A DNA stretch of 64,000 nucleotides from Muriicola sp. Z0-33. GTDB lineage: Bacteria > Bacteroidota > Bacteroidia > Flavobacteriales > Flavobacteriaceae. Location: the NCBI RefSeq assembly GCF_026126425.1, contig NZ_JAFMPW010000008.1, positions 147,227-211,226 on the forward strand, in the 5' to 3' direction. Shown here piece after piece: positions 49,191 to 59,336 of this stretch. Both the position numbers and the translations under genes were made by a program. Within the stretch, counting starts at the first letter, position 1, and every line of letters starts with the position of its first letter. The notes below the pieces were generated by a model. It was not told the DNA's origin and did not search any database. It saw only the letters and a program-made list of their open reading frames with translations.

Positions 49191-50048
49191 ATGATTTCGG
49201 AAGAACAATTTCAACATGAAATAGCACTAATTATTAAAAATGCCATTCGCGAGGACATCGGAGATGGGGATCACAGTTCTCTTGCCTGTATTCCGAAGAC
49301 GGCAACAGGCAAGGCGAAATTGTTGGTAAAAGACCAGGGGATAATAGCAGGAGTTACATTTGCCGAGCAGGTATTTGCTTATGTAGACCCCTCATTGAGG
49401 ATAGAAAAAATAATCAATGACGGCGATAAAGTAGAATATGGGGATATTGTTTTCTATGTTGAGGGAAATTCCCAGAGTATACTAAAAGCAGAACGCCTGG
49501 TGCTCAACGCCATGCAAAGAATGAGTGCTATAGCAACAAAAACCAATCACTATGTAAACCTGCTGCTGGGAACGGATACTAAAATACTAGATACAAGGAA
49601 AACAACCCCGGGGATCAGAGCATTAGAAAAATGGGCAGTCAAAATAGGGGGAGGGGAGAACCATAGATTTGCCTTATACGACATGATAATGCTTAAAGAC
49701 AACCATATAGATTTTGCCGGGGGCATATCCGGAGCTATTGCAAAAACCAAAGCATATTTAAAAAGTACAGACCGTGATTTAAAGATCATTGTGGAGGCGA
49801 GAAATATTAAAGAAGTTAAGGAAATACTTGCCGCAGGAGGGGTGTATAGAATTTTGCTGGATAATTTTAATTTTGGGGATACCCAACTAGCAGTAAATAT
49901 AATAGGAGATAAATGTCTTACAGAATCTTCCGGGGGGATTAACGAACAAACCATTCGGAAATATGCTGAATGCGGAGTGAATTATATTTCTTCCGGGGCG
50001 CTTACACATTCTGTTTCTAATATGGACCTTAGCTTAAAAGCCGTGTAG
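49191..50048 (+). CDS. nadC: Nicotinate-nucleotide diphosphorylase (carboxylating)
   Basis: A 285-residue quinolinate phosphoribosyltransferase: quinolinate plus PRPP gives nicotinate mononucleotide, CO2 and PPi in NAD synthesis. Blocks DTRKTTPGIRALEKWAVKIGGGENHR and DMIMLKDNHIDF carry the active-site Arg, Lys and Glu residues. GDGDHSS near the N-terminus is typical. The ATG at 49191 is preferred to a TTG at 49185. It is followed without a gap by the YihY gene. Confidence 0.95.
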   Translation: MISEEQFQHEIALIIKNAIREDIGDGDHSSLACIPKTATGKAKLLVKDQGIIAGVTFAEQVFAYVDPSLRIEKIINDGDKVEYGDIVFYVEGNSQSILKAERLVLNAMQRMSAIATKTNHYVNLLLGTDTKILDTRKTTPGIRALEKWAVKIGGGENHRFALYDMIMLKDNHIDFAGGISGAIAKTKAYLKSTDRDLKIIVEARNIKEVKEILAAGGVYRILLDNFNFGDTQLAVNIIGDKCLTESSGGINEQTIRKYAECGVNYISSGALTHSVSNMDLSLKAV

Positions 50049-51029
50049 ATGTCGACAGCAATAGAGGAAAAGTTAGATAAGATTCCCGTGCTGAACCTGC
50101 TGGTGAGGTTCCTGAAAAAGATTAAACTGTCTGCCTTTGAGGGCTTATCGCTATATGACCTTATAGAAATGTATTTACTGGGGATTGTAGAAGGGGCTCT
50201 TTCAACCAGGGCAAGTTCTATTGCTTTCAGCTTATTTATGGCTATTTTTCCATTGCTGATTTTTCTCTTAACCCTTGCGCCTTTTTTAATTCAGTATATA
50301 AGTGTTGGAAATGAGAATTTTGACACCCAGTTTCTGGCATTTCTTGAATCTTTTTTGCCTACAGCGACAGGAGAATATTTTGAAGAGATCTACCAGCAGA
50401 TAAAGGATCAGAAAAGAGGAGGTTTATTGTCCTCTGCTTTTTTAATTTCAATTTTCCTGATGGCCAATGGAGTTAATGCTATTTTTGGAGGGTTTGAACA
50501 TTCCTACCATATAGAGTTGACCAGAAATTTTTTCAAGCAGTATGCCTATGCCCTAATGGTGGGACTTATTCTGTCTATTTTAATCCTGGTAGGAGCAGTT
50601 GTCTATTTGTATTTTGAAGTTTATGTATTAAAATACCTCAGCGATTTTGCTGCCAGAACCGGTGGATATGTGCTGGAAGAAGGTGAAATAAGAGGTGTCA
50701 GGATAGGGAAAGTGTTGTTTTTTGTAATTTTAACCTATCTCACCACTGCCATACTCTATTATTTTGGCACGGCAGAAGGCAAACAGGCCAAGTTCTTTTC
50801 ATATGGAGCCTTGATGACCTCCTTGCTTTTTCTGCTAACTTCTTATCTTTTTGGGGTATATGTTGAAAAATTTGCGCGTTACAACGAATTGTATGGTGCA
50901 TTAGGAGGATTATTGATATTAATGGTGTATATATGGCTAAATTCAAATATCTTGTTGTTAGGTTTTGAATTGAATGCAACATTAAATTTTCTAAGGAAAA
51001 AACACCAAAAGAATGATACGCCCAAATAA
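50049..51029 (+). CDS. YihY/virulence factor BrkB family membrane protein
   Basis: A 326-residue integral membrane protein with about six membrane segments, of the YihY family. Blocks STRASSIAFSLFMAIFPLLIFLLTLAPF (about 56-83) and the C-terminal YGALGGLLILMVYIWLNSNILLLGFELNA are diagnostic. Family members were once called ribonuclease BN, which is now regarded as a misassignment; the true function is unknown. Its ATG directly follows the nadC stop and its end overlaps the DUF2147 gene by 17 bases, so all are coupled. Confidence 0.9.
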   Translation: MSTAIEEKLDKIPVLNLLVRFLKKIKLSAFEGLSLYDLIEMYLLGIVEGALSTRASSIAFSLFMAIFPLLIFLLTLAPFLIQYISVGNENFDTQFLAFLESFLPTATGEYFEEIYQQIKDQKRGGLLSSAFLISIFLMANGVNAIFGGFEHSYHIELTRNFFKQYAYALMVGLILSILILVGAVVYLYFEVYVLKYLSDFAARTGGYVLEEGEIRGVRIGKVLFFVILTYLTTAILYYFGTAEGKQAKFFSYGALMTSLLFLLTSYLFGVYVEKFARYNELYGALGGLLILMVYIWLNSNILLLGFELNATLNFLRKKHQKNDTPK

Positions 51030-51453
51030 TCTGCTTACTATAGGTCTTTTGCTATTTGTTTGTCAAATATGTACGGCACAAAGCATCTTTGGCAAATGGA
51101 AAACCATTGATGATCGTACAGGTAAACCCAAAGCCATAATCAATGTCTACAAAAAGGGAGAATTGATGTACGGGAAAGTAGAATCTATACTTGAAATAGG
51201 GAGGGAAGAGGCGCGTTGTGTTAAATGCGAAGGTGATCGCAAGGACCAACCTATAATGGGCATGACGATAATAGATGGTCTTCAAAAAAACAAGAATGAT
51301 GAATGGAAGGGAAAAACCCTTTTCGATCCGGAACAAGCCATGACTTTCCGTTGTAAAATATGGTTAAATCCCAGTAATTCTAACGAACTGAAAGTCAGAG
51401 GATATCTTGCTTTCCTGTTCCGTACCCAAACCTGGCTAAGAGTGGAAGATTAG
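51013..51453 (+). CDS. DUF2147 family secreted protein
   Basis: A 146-residue exported protein with a signal peptide (to about residue 22, ending CTAQ). The DUF2147 beta-barrel-like domain shows GKWKTIDDRTGKPKAIINVYKKGELMYGKV at the start and IWLNPSNSNELKVRGYL near the end. A pair of cysteines (CVKC) is in the middle. Family members are small envelope proteins of unknown role. It overlaps the YihY gene by 17 bases and precedes priA by 13. Confidence 0.88.
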   Translation: MIRPNNLLTIGLLLFVCQICTAQSIFGKWKTIDDRTGKPKAIINVYKKGELMYGKVESILEIGREEARCVKCEGDRKDQPIMGMTIIDGLQKNKNDEWKGKTLFDPEQAMTFRCKIWLNPSNSNELKVRGYLAFLFRTQTWLRVED

Positions 51454-51466
51454 CTGCCATACAACT

Positions 51467-53923
51467 ATGGAATATTTTGTCAACGTAATTCTTCCCATTC
51501 CACTAGAAAATTACTTTACTTATAGGGTGTCTGAAGAACAAGCCCGGCTATTACAACCTGGGATGCGCGTTGCTGTTTCTTTTGGAAAATCTAAAATATA
51601 CACGGCCCTGGTGTATGAACTGCATCATACTCCGCCAACAGCGTACAAGGCCAAAGATATTCATCAGATACTCGATGAACATGCGTTGGTAAACCCTATT
51701 CAACTGGAACACTGGAAATGGATTGCCAGTTACTATATGTGCAGTATGGGAGAGGTTTTTAGAAGTGCCTTACCGGGGGCCTTACTTTTGGAAAGTGAAA
51801 CCCTTATTCTCGGTAATAAGGAGGCCGACCTGGAGGAGGTAGCCTTGCGGGATGATGAATTCCTGGTCATGGAGGCATTGGAACATCAGTCCTCCCTGCG
51901 CGTAAAAGACGTGGTAAGTATTGTTGAAAAGAAAAGGATACTACCCTTGCTCAACAGATTGGTTAAAAAGAATGCCATTGTTCTGAGAGAAGATTTAAAG
52001 GAGCAATACAAACCCAAAATGCTCCGCTACATAAAACTAAATAGTAGCTATACTTCCGAAGAAGCCCTGCAACAACTTCTTGAAAATATCAGCAGAGCGC
52101 CAAAACAAAGCAGGGCCGTCCTGGCATTATTTCAACTACAGGCGACGACCAATAAACCAGTAAAAATGTCCGATCTGGAAATAGAAGCTAATGTTTCCAA
52201 AGCGGTAATCAGGAGTTTGATTAAGAAAGAAATTCTAGAAGAATATTTTGTCAGAATAGATAGAATCTCCCACGACCAGGGAGGGGATTACAGCGCTTTA
52301 AAATCATTAAATAAATTCCAAACTATAGCTTTAGATAAAATAACTGAAGAATTTGAAAATAAGAATGTTACACTTCTTCATGGAGTTACATCATCCGGTA
52401 AGACAGAAGTGTATATGCGGCTTCTGGAATCTTGTTTAAATTCTGGTAGACAAGCCCTATACCTATTACCAGAAATAGCATTAACCACCCAACTAATCAC
52501 AAGATTGCAAAAATATTTTGGTAAGAAATTATCCGTTTATCACTCCAAATATAGCATGCAGGAACGTGTTGAAGTATGGAATAATTTAGTCAGTAAAAAA
52601 GAAAAAGCACAACTTATTATTGGGGCCAGATCAGCACTATTTTTACCCTACTCGGATTTGGGATTGATAATAGTAGACGAAGAACACGAAAGTTCATTTA
52701 AGCAGTTTGATCCTGCTCCTCGTTACCATGCCAGAGATGCGGCTATTGTGCTGGCAAGTATGCATAATTGTAAAGTGCTACTGGGTTCTGCAACTCCAAG
52801 TATTGAAAGTTTCAACAATGCCCGCAATGGAAAGTACGGGTACGCGAAGATCGACAGGCGTTTTGGTGATGTTTTAATGCCAGAAATTGAACTGGTAGAT
52901 ATAAAGCAGCAACATCGCAAAAGGCGTATGAAGGGGCATTTCTCTCAGCGCCTCTTAGAAGAAATTACACTAACACTGGAAGAAAAGGAACAGGTAATAT
53001 TGTTCCAAAACAGAAGAGGCTATGCGCCAATAGTGGAATGCACCACCTGCGGGCATTCACCACAATGCCCAAATTGCGATGTAAGTTTAACTTATCATCA
53101 GTACAGAGATCAGTTGAGATGTCACTACTGTGGACACCAGACACCAATGGAAAAGGATTGCCAGGCCTGCGGTAATTTTACTCTGGACACCAAAGGATTT
53201 GGCACCGAGCAAGTTGCCGAGGAAATTAAGGGGTTGTTTCCGGAAGCCAAGGTAGGCCGTATGGATCTGGATACTACCCGCGGGAAACACAGCTATGAAA
53301 AGATCATTACAGCTTTTGAACAACAGGAATTTGACATCCTGGTGGGGACACAAATGATTACCAAAGGGCTAGATTTCAGACATGTAAACCTGGTTGGAAT
53401 TATGAATGCAGATACCCTGCTGAACTTTCCGGATTTCAGGGCTCACGAAAGGAGCTTTCAATTGCTTACACAAGTTGCGGGCCGCGCAGGGAGGACAAAA
53501 AAAAGAGGAAAGGTCCTGATTCAAACTTATAATCCCTATCATCAAATTTTAAAACAGGTAAGCACGGACGACTATTTGGGGATGTTTCAGGAGCAGTTGT
53601 ATGAAAGGGAGCAGTATCACTATCCACCGGCTAATCGCCTGATCCGAATCACACTAAAGGATAAAGATTATAACAAATTAAATGAAGCTTCGTCCTGGTT
53701 TGCCAAAGCCCTTAGAAATGTTTTTTCTCAAGGGGTGCTGGGGCCAGAGTTCCCTGTAATTCCCCGTATCCGAAACCAATACCTTAAACATATTTTGGTA
53801 AAATCCCCCAGGGAGGTGTCTTTTGCACAAACAAAAAATAGCATTAAAAGAATTGGAAATTCCTTTAATGCTATTTCTCAGTATAAAAGTGTACGGATAA
53901 TCTACAATGTAGATCATTTATAG
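51467..53923 (+). CDS. priA: Primosomal protein N' (replication restart helicase PriA)
   Basis: An 818-residue superfamily 2 helicase that reloads the replisome at stalled forks. An N-terminal DNA-binding domain (residues 1-105) is followed by the helicase core with LLHGVTSSGKTEVY (Walker A) and LIIVDEEHESSFKQFDPAPRYHARD (DEEH box). The zinc-binding region has paired cysteines (CTTCG, CPNC, CHYCG, CQACG). HRAHERSFQLLTQVAGRAGR-like motif VI appears as AHERSFQLLTQVAGRAGR. It is the last gene of the nadC run. The stop abuts the stop of the LytTR gene with no gap. Confidence 0.96.
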   Translation: MEYFVNVILPIPLENYFTYRVSEEQARLLQPGMRVAVSFGKSKIYTALVYELHHTPPTAYKAKDIHQILDEHALVNPIQLEHWKWIASYYMCSMGEVFRSALPGALLLESETLILGNKEADLEEVALRDDEFLVMEALEHQSSLRVKDVVSIVEKKRILPLLNRLVKKNAIVLREDLKEQYKPKMLRYIKLNSSYTSEEALQQLLENISRAPKQSRAVLALFQLQATTNKPVKMSDLEIEANVSKAVIRSLIKKEILEEYFVRIDRISHDQGGDYSALKSLNKFQTIALDKITEEFENKNVTLLHGVTSSGKTEVYMRLLESCLNSGRQALYLLPEIALTTQLITRLQKYFGKKLSVYHSKYSMQERVEVWNNLVSKKEKAQLIIGARSALFLPYSDLGLIIVDEEHESSFKQFDPAPRYHARDAAIVLASMHNCKVLLGSATPSIESFNNARNGKYGYAKIDRRFGDVLMPEIELVDIKQQHRKRRMKGHFSQRLLEEITLTLEEKEQVILFQNRRGYAPIVECTTCGHSPQCPNCDVSLTYHQYRDQLRCHYCGHQTPMEKDCQACGNFTLDTKGFGTEQVAEEIKGLFPEAKVGRMDLDTTRGKHSYEKIITAFEQQEFDILVGTQMITKGLDFRHVNLVGIMNADTLLNFPDFRAHERSFQLLTQVAGRAGRTKKRGKVLIQTYNPYHQILKQVSTDDYLGMFQEQLYEREQYHYPPANRLIRITLKDKDYNKLNEASSWFAKALRNVFSQGVLGPEFPVIPRIRNQYLKHILVKSPREVSFAQTKNSIKRIGNSFNAISQYKSVRIIYNVDHL

Positions 53924-54616
53924 CTAGACGTTGCTTAATGCTTCGGCCAACTCCGTCTTTTTATTTCTGCTCAATGGGATTGATCTGCCACTTACTTCAA
54001 CATTCTTGCTGTTGAATTTCTCGATTTTTTCCAAATTCACAATATAAGACTTGTGAATTCTCAGGAATTTATCTTCGGGTAGCTGTTTTTCAAAGGCTTT
54101 CATTGTTGAAAGAATTACAATATTGGCCTCATCAGTAACTAATTTAATATAATCTCCCAGGGCTTCTATCCACTTGATATCGTTAAGGATAACCTTTCTC
54201 TTTTTAAGGTTACTTTTTACGAAGATGTGCTCTTCGTCCTCATTAACTTTGTGGATTTGCTCAAATTTAGATACCGCTCTTTTTACAGAGGCATCAAAAC
54301 GAGCCATGGTAATAGGCTTGTGCAAATAATCTGTCACATCGTAATCAAATGCCTTCAGTGCGTAGTCTGGCTTTCCTGTAATCAAGATAACCTGTGGTCG
54401 GTTTTCTAAAGATTCAAGAAGGTCAAAACCACTGATAATGGGCATTTCTACGTCTAGAAAGATCAGGTCTATTTCGTTGTTCTTGATGCCGTTTTTCGCT
54501 TCAATAGCGTTGCTGTATTCCGCAACTAAAGCCAGATTTGGGTGGTTGTTCACCAATTTAGCAACTGCCATACGTTGCATAGATGAATCGTCAACAACAA
54601 TACTTCGTAATTTCAT
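53924..54616 (-). CDS. LytTR-family response regulator
   Basis: A 230-residue response regulator. The N-terminal receiver domain has the acidic pair DD (residues 9-10), phosphoacceptor Asp in LIFLDVEMP (about 56) and Lys in TGKPD (about 103). The C-terminal LytTR DNA-binding domain spans about 130-228 (HIFVKSNLKKRKVILNDIKWIEALGDYIKL, FLRIHKSYIVNLEKI). No histidine kinase is adjacent, so the partner is elsewhere. It converges tail-to-tail with priA. Confidence 0.94.
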   Translation of the reverse strand: MKLRSIVVDDSSMQRMAVAKLVNNHPNLALVAEYSNAIEAKNGIKNNEIDLIFLDVEMPIISGFDLLESLENRPQVILITGKPDYALKAFDYDVTDYLHKPITMARFDASVKRAVSKFEQIHKVNEDEEHIFVKSNLKKRKVILNDIKWIEALGDYIKLVTDEANIVILSTMKAFEKQLPEDKFLRIHKSYIVNLEKIEKFNSKNVEVSGRSIPLSRNKKTELAEALSNV

Positions 54617-54798
54617 AAATGGGTCGATTTGTGGGGTTAAATCATCGACAAATTACAGAAAAAACGCGTTGAAGTGCAACAAAAGTTGTAAACATTGCGC
54701 AAAATCTTGTATGAATGCCAATGATCATAAGATTTTTGGTTTTAGGTTAAGTTTAATTTTAAGATTCTTCTACCTATAACGAAGATTTTTTCGTTTTC

Positions 54799-54829
54799 TT
54801 GTGATTAGTGTGAAATATTGTTACTTTTG
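54799..54829 (+). promoter_or_regulatory. Promoter of the rpsF-rpsR-rplI operon
   Basis: TTG at 54799-54801 and TACTTTTG at 54822-54829 with a 20-base gap, about 24 bases before the rpsF start. Confidence 0.7.
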
Positions 54830-54852
54830 CCGTCCTAAAAATAGATACCAAT

Positions 54853-55191
54853 ATGAATCATTACGAAACTGTTTTCATTTTAAATCCCGTTCTATCTGAT
54901 ACACAGATAGAGGAAACAGTAAAGAAATTTGAGGATTTCTTGAAAAAGAATGGAGCCAAAATGGTCTCCAAAGAAAATTGGGGGCTAAAGAAATTAGCCT
55001 ATCCAATTCAGCACAAAAAAAGTGGTTTTTACCACTTGTTTGAATTTGCCGCTGCTGGTGAAGTAATTGCACCTTATGAGCAAGAGTTCAGAAGAGATGA
55101 ACGTATAATGCGTTTTCTAACTGTCAAATTGGACAAGCATGCCATTGAATGGGCAGAAAAAAGAAGAACAAGATTAAAGGCTAAAGCATAA
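54853..55191 (+). CDS. rpsF: 30S ribosomal protein S6
   Basis: A 112-residue S6 protein starting [16 protein letters not shown], with [13 protein letters not shown] and the [18 protein letters not shown] block. It forms the platform of the 30S subunit with S18. It is the first of three ribosomal genes, followed by rpsR 5 bases later, in the conserved order rpsF-rpsR-rplI. Confidence 0.97.
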   Translation: MNHYETVFILNPVLSDTQIEETVKKFEDFLKKNGAKMVSKENWGLKKLAYPIQHKKSGFYHLFEFAAAGEVIAPYEQEFRRDERIMRFLTVKLDKHAIEWAEKRRTRLKAKA

Positions 55192-55196
55192 GGATT

Positions 55197-55493
55197 ATGG
55201 CAACATTACAGCAACAGGCAAAAGGTAAAAAGGATGGGGAGATCAGATATCTTACCCCTTTAAACATCGAGACCAATACTCAGAAGAAGTATTGTAGATT
55301 TAAAAAATCCGGAATCAAGTACATAGACTATAAGGATCCTGATTTTTTAATGAAGCTGGTAAATGAACAAGGGAAATTACTTCCAAGAAGACTTACCGGA
55401 ACTTCCATGAAATATCAAAGGAAAGTGGCACAAGCCGTAAAAAGGGCACGTCATTTGGCATTGATGCCTTATGTAGGTGATTTATTAAAGTAA
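55197..55493 (+). CDS. rpsR: 30S ribosomal protein S18
   Basis: A 98-residue S18. The core is [33 protein letters not shown] in two overlapping blocks and the C-terminal [22 protein letters not shown], diagnostic of the family. It partners S6 in the 30S subunit. The N-terminal 25 residues are longer than in E. coli, usual for Bacteroidota. Confidence 0.97.
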   Translation: MATLQQQAKGKKDGEIRYLTPLNIETNTQKKYCRFKKSGIKYIDYKDPDFLMKLVNEQGKLLPRRLTGTSMKYQRKVAQAVKRARHLALMPYVGDLLK

Positions 55494-55506
55494 AAAAAAG
55501 CGGATC

Positions 55507-55959
55507 ATGGAACTTATATTAAAAGAAGACGTACAGAACCTCGGTTTTAAAGACGATGTTGTTACGGTAAAGAATGGTTATGGTAGAAATTACCTTATAC
55601 CACAAGGGCTCGCTGCGATGGCAACACCATCGGCTAAGAAGGTTTTAGCAGAAAACTTAAGGCAGAAAGCGCATAAAGAGAAGAAAATAATAGATGGTGC
55701 TAATAAAACTGCCGAAGCCTTAAAAGAACTGGAAGTTAAAATACCGGCTAAAGTAGGAACTGCAGATAAATTATTTGGTTCTGTCACTAATATTGATCTT
55801 TCAGCTGCTTTGGAGAAAGCGGGTCATGAAATAGATAAGAAATATATCAGCATCAAAGGAGGAGCGGTAAAACGTGCTGGTCCTTATGAAGCACAGATCA
55901 GATTACACAGAGAGGTAATGGTAGATTTACCTTTCGAAGTGGTGGCGGAAAAGAAATAA
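55507..55959 (+). CDS. rplI: 50S ribosomal protein L9
   Basis: A 150-residue L9. It starts MELILKEDVQNLGFKDDVVTVKNGYGRNYL, with the N-terminal rRNA-binding domain, the long connecting helix about residues 40-75 and a C-terminal domain. It binds 23S rRNA at the base of the L1 stalk. It ends the three-gene operon and is followed by a strong terminator. Confidence 0.97.
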   Translation: MELILKEDVQNLGFKDDVVTVKNGYGRNYLIPQGLAAMATPSAKKVLAENLRQKAHKEKKIIDGANKTAEALKELEVKIPAKVGTADKLFGSVTNIDLSAALEKAGHEIDKKYISIKGGAVKRAGPYEAQIRLHREVMVDLPFEVVAEKK

Positions 55960-55982
55960 AAAACGCATTTGGTTGATAACTT

Positions 55983-56015
55983 AAAATAGCTATGCACGCA
56001 TAGCTATTTTTTTTG
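55983..56015 (+). terminator. Rho-independent terminator of the rpsF-rpsR-rplI operon
   Basis: A perfect 12-bp stem (AAAATAGCTATG and its complement) with the loop CACG and a following T-run. Confidence 0.9.
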
Positions 56016-56018
56016 TTA

Positions 56019-56026
56019 TAAGTTTG
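56019..56026 (+). promoter_or_regulatory. -7 promoter element of the Oar-like receptor gene
   Basis: TAAGTTTG, a full TAnnTTTG match directly after the rplI terminator and 27 bases before the ATG. No clear -33 TTG is present, as the terminator occupies that position. Confidence 0.5.
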
Positions 56027-56052
56027 TCTGTAAACTGACAAAACTCAATCAA

Positions 56053-59000
56053 ATGAAAGCAAAATTACTTCTTCCAGTGTTCTTCCTGTTTATTAGTACT
56101 TCACTTTTTGCGCAGGTGACCACATCGAATATCCGGGGAACAGTTTCTGACGATCAGAACGCAGCCTTACTAGGGGCCAATATTGTTGCCATTCACACGC
56201 CTACAGGCACAAAATATGGCGCAATCAGTAATGAAGATGGTAGGTTTAACCTTCTTAATTTAAGAGTTGGAGGGCCTTACGAGGTGACTATATCTTACGT
56301 GGGGTACAGAGAATATACAGAGAACAATGTATTTCTTACCCTGGGGAAGACCTTTAATCTCGAGGTAGTACTATCTTCAGAAAGCCAGGCTTTAGATGAA
56401 GTGGTGGTTATTTCTGACCGAGGTGGTACTTTTGGAAGTGATAGAACAGGTGCGGAAACCAGTGTTGGAAGTCGGGAATTAACCAGATTGCCCACAATCT
56501 CCAGATCTGCAGAAGATTTTACACGTCTGGAGCCCAGTGCCTCTTCTGGCGCGTCGGGAATCTCCTTTGGCGGTAGAAATGATCAGTACAATAACTTTTC
56601 TCTTGATGGTGCTATTTTCAACAATCCGTTTGGCCTGGATGCCGCAACGCCGGGAGGCCAGACCAGCTCACAGCCCATTTCGCTCGATGCTATTGAACAA
56701 ATACAAGTTTCTCTGGCTCCATACGATGTTACTCAGTCCGGATTTACAGGTGCCTCGGTTAATGCAGTTACTAAAAGTGGTACCAATGAATTTTATGGTA
56801 CCGCCTATGGGTTTTTCAGAAACGATGACCTGACAGGGGGGAAGATAGACGGAGACGATGTTTTTAAAACCGGTTTGGAACAAATACAGTATGGAATAAG
56901 TGTTGGAGGGCCGATTATTAAAAATAAATTATTCTTCTTCGCCAATTTTGAAAGAGATGACCTTGAAGAATTGGGTACGGCTGGTTTTGTTCCGAATACA
57001 GGGACAGGTGCCATAAACGAATCAAGGGTAAGTGCAACAGATTTTCAAATGGTTGATAACCTCCTCAGGCAGGTGGTTATAGGACAGGACGCCCAGGGAG
57101 GAGATATCTTCTATAATCCCGGGAGATTCGACGGCTTTAATTTTGCTCAGGAATCCACCAAGGGGATCATTAAATTCGATTGGAACATCAATGATAACAA
57201 TCGCCTGGCGGTCATTTACAATTTTCTAAATGCCTCTAAAGAGAAGCCAGCTCACCCTTCCGCATTAGGTTTTCGAGGACCCAATGCTTCTACGCTGCAA
57301 TTCGAGAATACAGGTTACGAGATTAATAACAACATACGCTCTATTCAGGTAGAATTAAACAGCACCCTTTCGGATGAAGCTACTAATAAGCTACAGATAG
57401 GGTATACGCATTTCGATGATTTTAGAAATCCGCTTTCAACGCCTGCACCCACAATTACCATCCTGGATGCCTCAGGGAGTTCTAATTATATTATTGCCGG
57501 GCACGAACCATTTTCTATCAATAACAGATTGGATCAGAAGGTATTTCAAATTACTAATAACCTTAATTTCTTTAAAGGAGACCATACCTATACCGTTGGC
57601 TTTTCTTTTGAAAAATTCCAGTTCGACAATTCTTTCAACCTTGGTGCCTATGGAGCTCAGGGCGTGTTTTTCCCGACAACTACTATCACAGATTTCCCCA
57701 CATTTGCAAGCTCCGGAGATTTACAGGCGGCATTCAATACTGCCATAGCTACTGCAAATTCACTGGGAAGCAATGGTACGGGAAATCCTGGAGGTTGGGC
57801 ATTGGCAGAAACCAATGTAGGGCAGTTGGCATTTTATCTGCAGGATGAATGGAATGCCACGGAGAACTTTAAGCTTACCTATGGCATACGCGTAGACAAG
57901 CCATTATATTTTGATACTGCCGATAAAATTCGCGAAAATATTGAAAGAAAAGGGGGTGCTATGGGGACATATATTCCTTCTATAGAATATACAGATCCTG
58001 ATACTGGTAATGCTGTATTTCTGGATTCTGAGCAATTACCAGATAATGATTTCCTGATTTCGCCAAGAGTAGGATTTAATTGGGATGTTAATAACGATAA
58101 TTCATTTCAAATTCGAGGAGGCTCCGGAGTATTTACCGGAAGGTTTCCATTTGTCTGGTTAGGCAACCAGGTTCAGGGGGTAGATTTCTTTTTCTACCAA
58201 CTGGTAGACCCGGATTTCCAGTGGCCGCAAGTTTGGCGTACCAATATAGGTGCTGACAAAAGACTTAATAACGGCCTTATACTTACAGCAGACTTTTCAT
58301 ATACCAAAGACCTCAATGCGGCACATGTTCAGAATTGGGGCTTGGACACTCCTTCGGCAACCCTTGGGGGGGTAGACAACAGGGCGGTGTATACCAATGA
58401 TGACAAATCTCAAATTTTTGGCGGTCCAACCAGTGCGTTTGTATTTACCAACTCGGACAAGGGTAGAATAATCAACGCAACCTTTAAGGCACAGAAAACG
58501 TGGGATGGAGGGTTGTACGGTCAATTGGGGTATAGTTTCCTTAATTCCAAAGAGGTGAATTCTATAGAAGCAGAAATTACCGGAGATGCTTTTGCAGGAA
58601 ATGCCGTTACCGGGAATGCAAATAACGACGTATTGGCCTTCTCCAGGTATGGAGATAACCATCGCTTCATCGGGGTACTCTCTAAAGCTTTTTCATCCGG
58701 AACCACTATTTCAACCTTTTTTGAATATGCCAGTGGAGGAAGATATAATTACATTTATGGAGGAGACATAAATAATGATGGCTCCAGTATCAATGACCTG
58801 TTATATATCCCAACATCTTCGGAAGTAGGCCAGATGACATTTAGTGGTGCGGGGCAGGCAGAGGCGTTTGAGGCCTTTATTCAGCAAGATGATTACCTCA
58901 GTGATAACCGTGGACAATATGCCGAACGCTATGGGGCAAAAGCACCGTGGAAAGGACGTTGGGATGTTAAAGTGCTGCAGGATATCAAATTAAATGATAA

Positions 59001-59226
59001 GAATAAATTGCAGTTAAGTCTTGATGTTCTGAATATCGGGAATTTTGTTAACTCCAATTGGGGCGTTGTTGAAGAGCCAGGATTTAACCAGGTACTTGGT
59101 GTAAGTGTTGATGGGAGTAATAATCCTACTTATACCTTCGACGGCAGAACAAGCACATTTACAGCTGCTACAGATGCAAGATCAAGGTGGAGAGCCCAGT
59201 TTGGTGTGCGTTACATTTTTAATTGA
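56053..59226 (+). CDS. Oar-like TonB-dependent receptor with CarboxypepD regulatory domain
   Basis: A 1057-residue outer-membrane protein: signal peptide (to about 20), a CarboxypepD_reg domain (about 22-110; TTSNIRGTVSDDQNAALLGANI), a plug (about 115-240; LDEVVVISD, RLPTISRSAEDFTRLEPSASS, SVNAVTKSGTNEF) and a large barrel ending FGVRYIFN. It matches the Oar-like group, common in Bacteroidota and first named for a Myxococcus protein. It is probably involved in uptake or secretion of peptides or cell-cell factors; the ligand is unknown. It is a single-gene unit between terminators. Confidence 0.93.
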   Translation: MKAKLLLPVFFLFISTSLFAQVTTSNIRGTVSDDQNAALLGANIVAIHTPTGTKYGAISNEDGRFNLLNLRVGGPYEVTISYVGYREYTENNVFLTLGKTFNLEVVLSSESQALDEVVVISDRGGTFGSDRTGAETSVGSRELTRLPTISRSAEDFTRLEPSASSGASGISFGGRNDQYNNFSLDGAIFNNPFGLDAATPGGQTSSQPISLDAIEQIQVSLAPYDVTQSGFTGASVNAVTKSGTNEFYGTAYGFFRNDDLTGGKIDGDDVFKTGLEQIQYGISVGGPIIKNKLFFFANFERDDLEELGTAGFVPNTGTGAINESRVSATDFQMVDNLLRQVVIGQDAQGGDIFYNPGRFDGFNFAQESTKGIIKFDWNINDNNRLAVIYNFLNASKEKPAHPSALGFRGPNASTLQFENTGYEINNNIRSIQVELNSTLSDEATNKLQIGYTHFDDFRNPLSTPAPTITILDASGSSNYIIAGHEPFSINNRLDQKVFQITNNLNFFKGDHTYTVGFSFEKFQFDNSFNLGAYGAQGVFFPTTTITDFPTFASSGDLQAAFNTAIATANSLGSNGTGNPGGWALAETNVGQLAFYLQDEWNATENFKLTYGIRVDKPLYFDTADKIRENIERKGGAMGTYIPSIEYTDPDTGNAVFLDSEQLPDNDFLISPRVGFNWDVNNDNSFQIRGGSGVFTGRFPFVWLGNQVQGVDFFFYQLVDPDFQWPQVWRTNIGADKRLNNGLILTADFSYTKDLNAAHVQNWGLDTPSATLGGVDNRAVYTNDDKSQIFGGPTSAFVFTNSDKGRIINATFKAQKTWDGGLYGQLGYSFLNSKEVNSIEAEITGDAFAGNAVTGNANNDVLAFSRYGDNHRFIGVLSKAFSSGTTISTFFEYASGGRYNYIYGGDINNDGSSINDLLYIPTSSEVGQMTFSGAGQAEAFEAFIQQDDYLSDNRGQYAERYGAKAPWKGRWDVKVLQDIKLNDKNKLQLSLDVLNIGNFVNSNWGVVEEPGFNQVLGVSVDGSNNPTYTFDGRTSTFTAATDARSRWRAQFGVRYIFN

Positions 59227-59268
59227 GATCGCTAGTTTTATATAATTACAATTGATGAGTATCAGGAC

Positions 59269-59301
59269 AAAGGCTATAGAAGTATAGCCTTTGTTATTTT
59301 T
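59269..59301 (+). terminator. Rho-independent terminator after the Oar-like gene
   Basis: 10-bp stem AAAGGCTATA / TATAGCCTTT with the loop GAAG, then a T-rich stretch that itself contains a promoter element for the next gene. Confidence 0.8.
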
Positions 59302-59316
59302 GTAATAGTAAATTTG
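59295..59316 (+). promoter_or_regulatory. Two overlapping -7 elements upstream of the DUF6495 gene
   Basis: TATTTTTG at 59295-59302 and TAAATTTG at 59309-59316. The second is 20 bases before the ATG and is the better candidate. Confidence 0.5.
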
Positions 59317-59336
59317 TACAGGTAAAAACAGTACCT